This document shows positions 1-6,804 of a stretch of DNA of 64,000 nucleotides, piece by piece. Location of the stretch: positions 1,922,001-1,986,000 of the forward strand of contig NZ_CP031305.1 of NCBI RefSeq assembly GCF_004799645.1, given 5' to 3'. Below the pieces are notes generated by a model, which had not been told where the DNA came from, did no database searches, and worked only from the letters and a program-made list of their open reading frames with translations. The stretch is from Natronorubrum bangense. GTDB lineage: Archaea > Halobacteriota > Halobacteria > Halobacteriales > Natrialbaceae. Numbering within the stretch: position 1 is the first letter of the stretch; each line of letters opens with the position of its first letter. Position numbers and translations under genes: made by a program.

Positions 1-599
1 TCCAGGCGCGTCCCCTGTTCGGGATGCAACTCGAGCCAGGCGTCCCACTCGGCAGCGTCGATCCGTCCTTCGCCGCGAAAGCCGATTTCGTCGAGTGCGT
101 CCGCTAACGTCGTTCCGTCGTCGGCTTCGAACGCCAGCGCGTCGTCGACCGACCGCTGGCCGGTGGCGACGGACGAGCCGAGCAGTCCGTTGCCGAACCG
201 TTGGCCTTCCTCTTCAGTGAAACAGACGACGTCTATCGGCCGTTCGGGCGTCCGATCGGACTCCTGTATCGCACGGACCGCCTCGAGGCCGCCGTAGACA
301 CCGAGCGGGCCATCGAAGATCCCACCGACCGGGACCGAGTCCAAGTGGCTGCCGGTCGCGACCGGCGCGGTGGACGGATCGACACCCTCTGGCACCCACC
401 GGCCAACGATGTTTCCGACCGCGTCGATCCGAACGTCGAGCCCCGCCTGCTCGAGTCGATCGACGAATCGCTCTCGAGCACGCCGGTTCGCGTCCGTCCC
501 GGTGAGCGTCGTTCGTCCGTGGCCGTCCACGTCGGATAGTGCGCCAAACTGCGCGTTAGCTTCGATATCTCGCCGAAGCCTCCCCTCAGAGACATGCAT
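1..599 (-). CDS. N-carbamoyl-L-amino-acid hydrolase / allantoate amidohydrolase family (M20), partial
   Basis: The gene runs off the left edge; only about 199 N-terminal residues are visible, read from the ATG at 597-599. The M20 metallopeptidase-like amidase signatures are present in order: GSHLDSVPVGGIFDG (metal-binding His and Asp), a glutamate-rich FTEEEGQRFGNGLLGS block and LELHPEQG. This family hydrolyses N-carbamoyl amino acids, ureidopropionate or allantoate in cytosolic pyrimidine, hydantoin or purine breakdown; the exact substrate cannot be told from this fragment. It is divergent from an IclR-family regulator, a common arrangement for ureide catabolism, so local control by that regulator is plausible but inferred. 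Family assignment is firm; substrate is open. Confidence 0.88.
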   Translation of the reverse strand, partial: MHVSEGRLRRDIEANAQFGALSDVDGHGRTTLTGTDANRRARERFVDRLEQAGLDVRIDAVGNIVGRWVPEGVDPSTAPVATGSHLDSVPVGGIFDGPLGVYGGLEAVRAIQESDRTPERPIDVVCFTEEEGQRFGNGLLGSSVATGQRSVDDALAFEADDGTTLADALDEIGFRGEGRIDAAEWDAWLELHPEQGTRL

Positions 600-676
600 T
601 CCGATGCGTGATCGGAAGTCCGCTTTGTTAAGTGTTTACGTTCTTCGCAGCGGACCCGACGTCGACAGCGACACCG

Positions 677-757
677 ATAGTAGCCACTGACCGTCAGTGC
701 GCATCCGATCGCACGACGGCTATGCGATTGGTGTGCAAACGTTTCAGTTGTTATTAC
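677..757. repeat. Palindromic dispersed element, copy 1
   Basis: This stretch of about 81 bases matches 17358-17440 closely (shared blocks include GATCGCACGAC, GTGTGCAAAC and TTTCAG) and shares arms with 54471-54555. Its ends are inverted (TAGTAGCCACTGA against TCAGTTGTTATTA, allowing G-U pairs) and its middle is also inverted (GCATCCGATCGCA against TGCGATTGGTGTGC), so the whole unit can fold as one long hairpin. It lies between the divergent amidohydrolase and IclR genes. It has no coding potential. It could be a non-autonomous mobile element or a REP-like sequence. Confidence 0.7.
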
Positions 758-814
758 AACTGGAACACCAGGACAAATCGCAATTTGCGCGACTGCGCGG
801 TCACCGACCGATGG

Positions 815-831
815 GTTTCCGAAATGTGAAC
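815..831. promoter_or_regulatory. Operator-like imperfect palindrome, site 1
   Basis: The sequence GTTTCCGAAATGTGAAC has the form GTTYCC-N5-GYGAAC and recurs almost exactly at 1022-1038 with the same GAAAT core. Both sites lie in the divergent spacer between the amidohydrolase and IclR genes. IclR regulators commonly bind such palindromes near their own promoter; binding here is inferred. Confidence 0.45.
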
Positions 832-1021
832 ACTTTTCGCATGCACTCGAGCGGTCGGGATCAGACCAACTGACACGAGTTGCACGCATCGCACAGCCGT
901 CATGCGGTGTGGCGTGCAGTGACGGTGGTGACTCGCTTCCGACGTCGGATCACCGCGTGTTCGGCGTCGCCTTCGAGCACTTGCGGCACGTCGTTCTCGA
1001 GGTGCCACGCTAGCGACGTGC

Positions 1022-1038
1022 GTTCCCGAAATGCGAAC
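1022..1038. promoter_or_regulatory. Operator-like imperfect palindrome, site 2
   Basis: The sequence GTTCCCGAAATGCGAAC is a near-palindrome (GTTCCC against GCGAAC around GAAAT) that ends 30 bases before the IclR start codon. It matches the site at 815-831 in 14 of 17 positions. Its position over the expected promoter suggests autoregulation by the IclR protein, which is an inference. Confidence 0.48.
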
Positions 1039-1068
1039 AGCTATTCTGCTCGCGGCCTACGTGTGCGT

Positions 1069-1872
1069 ATGCGTGAGACAAACGACGAAGGGCCGAGGCA
1101 GCTCGAAACGGTCGCTCGAGCGTGCGATGTCATCGACGCACTCGAGGAACTCGACGGCGCTGGCGTGACGGAACTGGCCGACTCGCTCGACATCTCGAAG
1201 AGTTCGGCGTACTCGTATCTCTCGACGCTGCGGACGAAGCGACTCGTCGTGAAAGACGACGACGACACGTACCGACTCAGCCTCGAGTTTCTGTATCTCG
1301 GGAAGACGATTCGGCACCGACACGTGCTGTTCGAACACGGCAAACAGCAGATCGACCGACTGGCCGAGGAAACTGGAGAGTACGTCCACCTCATGTGCGA
1401 ACAACACGGCCTCGAGCGGAATATCTACAAGGTCGCAGGTGAGAACGCCGTCGGCGACGCCTACCACACGACCAAAGAGCGAAAAGCCGATTTCCTCCAT
1501 TTTACCTCGACTGGCAAAGCCGTCCTCGCCTATCTCCCGGACGCTCGAGTCGAAGCGATCATCGACGAGTACGGCCTCGTTCGAAAGACCGAGAACACGA
1601 TCACCGACCGCGATGCCCTCTTCAAGGAGATCCAGACCATCAGAGAGCGCGGCTACGCGGTGAACGACGAAGAGGAGGTGGCGGGAATCCGGGCCGTCGG
1701 GGCACCGATCCGTGACACGAACGGGGCGATTCTCGGTGCGATCAGCGTCTCCGGGCCGACGAGTCGACTCAATGATGACCGATACCACGAAACGCTCCCG
1801 AAGAAGGTCATGGAGAGTGCGAACGTCACTGAAGCGAGCATCAACATGTCCAACGCGAGTCAGTCGCTCTGA
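1069..1872 (+). CDS. IclR family transcriptional regulator
   Basis: The product is 267 residues, the usual IclR length. An N-terminal winged helix-turn-helix covers about residues 12-75 (VTELADSLDISKSSAYSYLS is the recognition part), followed by the IclR effector-binding domain with the typical segments FTSTGKAVLAYLPD and IRAVGAPIRD...ILGAISVSGP. The frame is open far upstream, but the ATG at 1069 is chosen because it begins just before conserved IclR sequence and the upstream residues look non-coding. Haloarchaeal IclR proteins regulate sugar or ureide catabolic genes. Here the divergent partner is an amidohydrolase and two operator-like palindromes lie in between, so local and autoregulatory control is likely. 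The effector is unknown. Confidence 0.9.
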   Translation: MRETNDEGPRQLETVARACDVIDALEELDGAGVTELADSLDISKSSAYSYLSTLRTKRLVVKDDDDTYRLSLEFLYLGKTIRHRHVLFEHGKQQIDRLAEETGEYVHLMCEQHGLERNIYKVAGENAVGDAYHTTKERKADFLHFTSTGKAVLAYLPDARVEAIIDEYGLVRKTENTITDRDALFKEIQTIRERGYAVNDEEEVAGIRAVGAPIRDTNGAILGAISVSGPTSRLNDDRYHETLPKKVMESANVTEASINMSNASQSL

Positions 1873-2599
1873 AATCGGCGTTCACACACGTGCTTTTACA
1901 AGAATATTATTGTAAAGCAGAGCCCATTTCTCGCGCCATTACACGACCGATTCACAACTCGTTCTCATTTCGAAAACGCACTGCAGGGGCGTCCACACCA
2001 GGTCTCTTTCCATCGGGGCAAGCAGTTGCTGGCTCGAAACCGAACTGATCCCGAACGAGTTACTCGAGGAACTACGTGGCTGGTCCAATGGGTGTCGCGG
2101 GGCGGCTGGGACGTCACTAGCTGCTGTCGATATCTATCAGCACTGTTTGTATATATCTAAATAGACATCTTGGCATTCCTGTTCCTCTTCAGAAATTAGG
2201 CGAAAACTGTAATTTAGGTTGGGAAGATAGGTGACTAAAAGATAAAAAATTAATTAACACAGAGGATAAGGACTTACGCTTGCATTATTCTGCTATCCAG
2301 AAAAATACTGATCGGATCGTCGAACTCAGTTTCGAATCCTCGGTTGAGATTCAATTTTGATTGTTTAACCATCTTAGACCCCTCAAAGCAACGATCATTC
2401 GTTCCCAATCATTTCCCCTAACCAGTAATCTGTTCACCACTTCCGAAACATGATATGTGTGTCTGAGTAAGACTATGAAAAGCTGTCGGGAAAGTACTAT
2501 TTCTGTTTCGTCGGGTGGTCGTTGTGATCCGACGGACCGGTGGCGACGGCTGAACCGAGCCACTGGCGAGCTTTTGGTGTCTGGGCGCGTATACGGCGT
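1873..2599. other. Long intergenic region, AT-rich core, no convincing gene
   Basis: About 727 bases separate the IclR and SOUL genes. The segment 2130-2480 is strikingly AT-rich (TATATATCTAAATAG, GATAAAAAATTAATTAACAC) compared with its flanks. No reading frame shows haloarchaeal codon bias. The part around 1995-2110 has mixed composition and one frame with protein-like residues, but no start and no recognisable family, so it may be a decayed gene end. No tRNA or repeat array was seen. Confidence 0.6.
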
Positions 2600-3259
2600 A
2601 TGCGAACTCGAGTTACCGCAGCCGTGTCGGTTCTCGTTGGTCTCCTTGCCGCCTGGGTCGGCTGGGGGCTCTACGTAATCAGGACAACTGAACGGGTGCC
2701 GTTCGAGACGCTCGAGCGCGACGGTGCGTTCGAACGGCGGCGCTATCCAGCCACGATTCTGGTCGAGACGACGGCGCCGGACCAGCGAACGGCGTTCCGA
2801 CGACTCTTTGACTATCTTTCGGGTGCAAACGCAACCGACGACGAACTCGAGATGACTGCCCCCGTCGCGACGGTCGATGAGACGCGTTCGATTCCTGCCC
2901 CAGCTCAGCCGAGCAACGGTGAGTCCGTGCCGATGACCGCACCCGTTCGCACTGCCCGCTCTAGTGAGGGTGTGACGATGGCGTTCTATCTCCCGTCGAC
3001 TGTCTCGCTCGAGGCGGCACCCATGCCAACCGATCCGACCGTTCACCTCCTCGCCGAACCGTCACGGACGGCCGCCGTGTGGCGGTTCTCCTGGTACGCG
3101 ACGGACCGTCGCATCGAGCGCGCGCGACAGGCGCTGGCTGCCCACCTCGAGGAGCGCGGTCTCGAGGCGCGTGACGAGCCGACGGTGTTGCAGTACAACG
3201 ACCCCTGGACACCGCCGTTTCTGCGCCGCAACGAGGTCGCCGTGACGGTCGAGTACTGA
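2600..3259 (+). CDS. SOUL heme-binding family protein, membrane-anchored
   Basis: The product is 219 residues. It starts with a short basic stretch and one hydrophobic helix (about residues 5-25), then a SOUL/HBP domain: an early VPFETLERDGAFERRRYPA strand region, two repeated MTAPV segments (EMTAPVATV and PMTAPVRT) and AFYLPSTVSLEAAPMPTDP, all typical of the family. SOUL proteins bind heme or porphyrins; the physiological role in archaea is not established. The anchor would place the domain on the membrane, probably facing outward. The ATG at 2600 is preferred over an upstream in-frame ATG because it begins directly at the membrane helix. It stands alone, with an AT-rich spacer upstream and a dehydrogenase downstream. 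Confidence 0.85.
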   Translation: MRTRVTAAVSVLVGLLAAWVGWGLYVIRTTERVPFETLERDGAFERRRYPATILVETTAPDQRTAFRRLFDYLSGANATDDELEMTAPVATVDETRSIPAPAQPSNGESVPMTAPVRTARSSEGVTMAFYLPSTVSLEAAPMPTDPTVHLLAEPSRTAAVWRFSWYATDRRIERARQALAAHLEERGLEARDEPTVLQYNDPWTPPFLRRNEVAVTVEY

Positions 3260-3329
3260 CGGACGAACGGTCGGGCCACACGTCGGTCGGCCCCTACTGT
3301 TGACGACTGTTTCTTCTCATGCGGAAATT

Positions 3330-3346
3330 ATTGAACGCCGTTCAAT
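3330..3346. promoter_or_regulatory. Perfect 17-bp palindrome, probable repressor operator
   Basis: The sequence ATTGAACGCCGTTCAAT has 8-base perfect arms around a single central C. It lies 60 bases upstream of the dehydrogenase start and just before an AT-rich promoter-like stretch (TTTTTACTTT and GGTAATATTATAATC). Size and symmetry fit a TetR/AcrR-type dimer site. No TetR gene lies beside it, so the cognate protein would act in trans. Confidence 0.5.
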
Positions 3347-3405
3347 ACTCGGCGTTTTTACTTTCCACCGGTAATATTATAATCTGATAGACGAGTGATA
3401 GCATA

Positions 3406-4203
3406 ATGCACGAACCAGACTACAGCGTGGCGGGCGAGACTGCGATCGTCACGGGTGCAAGCCAAGGAATTGGTCGGGCGATCGCGGAGACACTCGCTGC
3501 GGGCGGTGCGAACGTAGCGATCTGCTCGCGATCGATGGATCGCATCGGCCCGGTTGCCGACGAGATCAACGATGCCGAGGTCGCAGGTGAGGCCCTCGCC
3601 GTCGAGTGTAACGTTCGCGAGCGCGAGCAGGTCCAGCAGTTGGTCGACGAGACCGTCGAGACGTTCGGCGACGTCGACATCCTCGTCACCAACGCCGGCG
3701 GCGAGTTCGTCGCCAACTTCGAGGACATCTCAGCGAACGGCTGGGAGACGATTCTCGATCTCAACCTCACCAGCACCGTCCACTGCGCCCAACTCGCTGG
3801 CGAGGTCATGCGCGAAGGCGACGGCGGCGTCATCATCACGCTCTCGAGTGTCAACGGCCAGCATGCAGCACCCGGCGAGAGCCACTACGGGGCTGCGAAG
3901 GCCGCGATTATCCGCCTAACCGAGACGCTGGCCGTCGAGTGGGCCGACGACGGCATCCGCGTCAACTGCGTCGCGCCCGGTCTGATCCAGACCCCCGGCG
4001 TTGCCGAGACGCTCGGTGTTGACAGCGAATCCATGCCCCCACGCGAGAAGACCGACCGCCGGATCGGCCACGCTGAAGAGATCGCCGACGTCGTCCAGTT
4101 CCTCTCGAGTCCCGCCGCCTCTTTCATGACCGGCGAGACGGTAACCGTCAAAGGGGTCCCGCTTGCCGGCAACTCGATGACACAGGACCTGGGCCTCGAG
4201 TAA
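3406..4203 (+). CDS. Short-chain dehydrogenase/reductase (SDR) family oxidoreductase
   Basis: The product is 265 residues, normal for a classical SDR. The NAD(P)-binding motif TGASQGIG lies at about residues 17-24, NAG at about residues 96-98, the catalytic Ser in LSSVNG and the YxxxK motif in HYGAAKAA. The C-terminal part (FLSSPAASFMTGETVTVKG) is the usual SDR end. It reduces or oxidises a carbonyl/alcohol pair with NAD(P)H. The closest family types are 3-oxoacyl reductases and 2,4-dienoyl-CoA-reductase-like SDRs, but the substrate cannot be assigned. The ATG at 3406 follows an AT-rich promoter and a perfect operator-like palindrome, which implies specific repression. It is monocistronic. 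Confidence 0.88.
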   Translation: MHEPDYSVAGETAIVTGASQGIGRAIAETLAAGGANVAICSRSMDRIGPVADEINDAEVAGEALAVECNVREREQVQQLVDETVETFGDVDILVTNAGGEFVANFEDISANGWETILDLNLTSTVHCAQLAGEVMREGDGGVIITLSSVNGQHAAPGESHYGAAKAAIIRLTETLAVEWADDGIRVNCVAPGLIQTPGVAETLGVDSESMPPREKTDRRIGHAEEIADVVQFLSSPAASFMTGETVTVKGVPLAGNSMTQDLGLE

Positions 4204-4616
4204 CAGGGTCATCGCCTCCACTGACGATCCACGGCACTGCTGTGGCCCGCGTCGGATTGTGGTGTTCGACGAATCCGGGCCGTGTGATCCGGGTAAACCG
4301 GATCGAACTGCGACACGGTCGGTTACGCCGCGCTGACGACCGGCTCCATCTCGTGAGCGAGCCGCATCAGATTCGGGTGAGCGCTTGGCTCCGGCGGCCA
4401 GGATGTCTGCGAAGCAGCAACTGCGCTCTCGAGACGCCGTGCTCGAACTTCGTCTCACCTCGTACGCTGCATCGAGATCGAACGAACAGCGATGGGAACA
4501 CAACCGCGCAGAAACGAACCGTCGCTGAGAGTGTCATCCGGTCTGCTGTCCGTCAGTTCCGGCGCGACCGGGAGCCATCCTGCGGTTGCGCCGGTCAATC
4601 GGTTCGGCAGACCGTC
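4204..4616. other. Intergenic region between convergent genes, with a hairpin at 4286-4304
   Basis: About 413 bases separate the SDR gene and the opposing HTH gene. A perfect 7-bp stem (GATCCGG / CCGGATC) with the 5-base loop GTAAA lies at 4286-4304 and may end transcription of the SDR. A 41-codon ORF (4403-4528, plus) exists but has no recognisable family and is not called. Reading frames here lack haloarchaeal codon bias. Confidence 0.55.
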
Positions 4617-5441
4617 TCACTCCACGATCCGTCGTGGATCGACGTGTCGAGAATCGGATTCGTACCACTCGTAGACCGATTCTGCCCACTCGCGGACGTC
4701 GGGTGCGGCAGTAACGATCAACGCTTGGACCGTTCCGCTGCCTTGCTCGTAGCAGCTGATGATGACGCGCTCATCGAGCAGACCGATTCCGTACGCGGGT
4801 AAGTCCTCATGCGTGAGTACCGTGAAGTTGTCCTGTTGCAGCATCGCGACGCTGCGCTCCGGGTACGTCGAAAGAAAGTATGTATGGCAGGGTGTTCGGT
4901 CGATCAACGTGATGTCTACGCCGTCGTCGATCAGTTGACCCAGAACCGAAAAGCAAGGTTCCATCAGGGCAACCTCGGGGCGGAGAAATCGCAACGTGGT
5001 CGTCTGCTGGAGCAGTGATTTGAATCGATTCACCGGACAGTACGGAGAATCGGGCTCGGCGACGGTCACGCTCATCTTCGACCACGTCTCGATCGGGAAC
5101 TCGCTGATCTCATCAGGGAGCCAGTGCCAGACGTCACGCAGCTTCCGCTCCGTTTTGACCCGCTCGAGCAGGTCCTCCGTCCCGGATGCGACCACCTCTC
5201 CGAGTCGGGTTGCAACGTACTGGTGTCCGTCTTTGCGGATCCAGACCCGGTCATCGAACTCGTCCAACGTCCGTCGCATCGTCGACGAGGACACCCCGGT
5301 CAACTCACAGAGTTCAGCGCGACTCTGCGGCCGCTCTGTCAGCGCGATGAGTGCCGGAATGCGGTGTTCTGACCGTGTGAGGTACCCGACGTCACCAATC
5401 GGCGAATCGGTGGGTGTATGTGCAGCGCTATCGAGGCTCAT
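4617..5441 (-). CDS. Winged-HTH transcriptional regulator with FilR1-like C-terminal domain
   Basis: The product is 274 residues from the ATG at 5439-5441. A winged helix-turn-helix lies at about residues 20-85 (LIALTERPQSRAELCELTG followed by SSSTMRRTLDEF), then a linker and a C-terminal domain of about 160 residues with the pattern seen in haloarchaeal regulators related to the FilR1 middle domain (TTTLRFLRPEVALM, IDDGVDITLIDRTP, LLDERVIISCYEQGSG). The frame is open 24 codons further upstream, but those codons look non-coding. Such proteins are DNA-binding sensors; ligand and targets are unknown. It faces away from the DapA-family lyase, and the 298-base divergent spacer could hold a shared control region. 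Confidence 0.8.
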   Translation of the reverse strand: MSLDSAAHTPTDSPIGDVGYLTRSEHRIPALIALTERPQSRAELCELTGVSSSTMRRTLDEFDDRVWIRKDGHQYVATRLGEVVASGTEDLLERVKTERKLRDVWHWLPDEISEFPIETWSKMSVTVAEPDSPYCPVNRFKSLLQQTTTLRFLRPEVALMEPCFSVLGQLIDDGVDITLIDRTPCHTYFLSTYPERSVAMLQQDNFTVLTHEDLPAYGIGLLDERVIISCYEQGSGTVQALIVTAAPDVREWAESVYEWYESDSRHVDPRRIVE

Positions 5442-5739
5442 AGGATAGATACGCAAAGAAGCGAGAAAACTATTCGCACCTCTCATGTGGCCGCTTAGTA
5501 ACTTCTGTGACACTATCTGGAGAACTGTTCAGACGGTGGCTTCAGTACCGGCGATCGTTCCAAAGATTCCTCCCACGACTGAAATCGCGGGCTTCCGCCG
5601 TGCATCTCTGTGAGAAGACACGTGAGCAAACCGGCTGTCCTCCTAACACACTGCAGCCGATCCGACTCGAAGCAGTTGCTGTCTCCTCGTGTCACGGCGA
5701 GCAGGTACGTTTTTGCAGTCGCCGCGAAACCACCATGGT

Positions 5740-6633
5740 ATGGAACTTCAACACGCACTCTCCGGTATCACCTGCCCGGTCGTCACGCCGTTCGACGACG
5801 CTGGCGCGATCGACGACGACGCGTTCGTCGACGTCCTCGAGTATCTCCTCGAGGGTGGCATCGACGGACTCTTTCCCTGCGGCACGACGGGTGAGTTCGC
5901 CAGCCTCACACGCGAGGAGCGCCGACACGTCCACGACCTCGCGGCCGAACACGCCGGCGGCGAGGTGCCGGTGCTCGCCGGTGCGGCCGCGACGAGCGTC
6001 GCCGAAGCGGTCACCTACACCGAAGACGCGGCCGACGTCGGTGCCGACGCCGCAGTCGTCACGCCACCGTACTTCCACACGGCGAACGATCCCGCCGGGA
6101 ACCAGCAGTTCCTCGAGCAGGTCGCAGACCGGTCCCCGCTCCCTCTGGTGCTCTACAACATCCCGGTCTGTACGGGCGGGCGGATGGAGCCCGAGACGCT
6201 CGCGGCCGTCGCGACCCACGACAATATCGTCGGTCTGAAGGACTCGAGTGGCGACCTCGAGTACTTTCTGTCGGTCATGCGCCAGACGCCCGACGACTTC
6301 TGCATGCTGCAGGGGTACGACGCGCTGCTCGTTCCCGCACTCCGGATGGGCGCTGACGGCGGACTCAACGCCCTCTCGAACGTCGCGCCCGAGGCGTACG
6401 GCGATCTGTACGAGACGTTCGACGAGCGCTGTGGGGAGGCGTTACAGGACGCCATCGCGCCGCTGTTCGATGCCTGTGCTAGCTATGGTTTCGCGCCGGC
6501 GACGAAGGCTGCCCTCGAACATCGTGGCGTGATCCCCACCGATGCCCTCCGGCCGCCGCTCGTCGAAGTCCCCGAAGACAATCGCCCGGCGATCGCCAGC
6601 GCTGTCGATGGGCTGCTCGAGTCGGGACCGTGA
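5740..6633 (+). CDS. Dihydrodipicolinate synthase / N-acetylneuraminate lyase family aldolase
   Basis: The product is 297 residues, the standard DapA/NAL (alpha/beta)8 barrel length. The GxTGE motif is in FPCGTTGEFASLT (about residues 43-55), the active-site Tyr in LVLYNIPVCTG and the Schiff-base Lys in IVGLKDSSGD. The family makes or cleaves pyruvate-derived C-C bonds: dihydrodipicolinate synthesis, or KDG/KDPG aldolase activity in haloarchaeal sugar breakdown. It is not near lysine genes, and a KDG-kinase-like gene lies 6 kb away, so a sugar-acid aldolase role is as likely as lysine synthesis. The start is the ATG at 5740; an in-frame ATG 17 codons upstream lies in non-coding-looking sequence. 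Confidence 0.85.
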   Translation: MELQHALSGITCPVVTPFDDAGAIDDDAFVDVLEYLLEGGIDGLFPCGTTGEFASLTREERRHVHDLAAEHAGGEVPVLAGAAATSVAEAVTYTEDAADVGADAAVVTPPYFHTANDPAGNQQFLEQVADRSPLPLVLYNIPVCTGGRMEPETLAAVATHDNIVGLKDSSGDLEYFLSVMRQTPDDFCMLQGYDALLVPALRMGADGGLNALSNVAPEAYGDLYETFDERCGEALQDAIAPLFDACASYGFAPATKAALEHRGVIPTDALRPPLVEVPEDNRPAIASAVDGLLESGP

Positions 6634-6804
6634 CTGCCATCGCACGCACTGGTCACCAATCCACAGTTTAACTTCGCTTGAACGCAAGCCACAACGCATG
6701 CACCGAACGATCGGAACCGATGGGCGGCCGCTGACTGCCGCCCCGAATCGACTGCAAGAGCGTAGCACCTGCTTCCGATCCGACGTTCACGAGCAGCCCG
6801 AGCT

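Noticed and set aside
4403..4528. A 41-codon ORF in the spacer after the SDR gene
   Set aside because: It has no family resemblance, poor codon bias and no promoter; left as intergenic.
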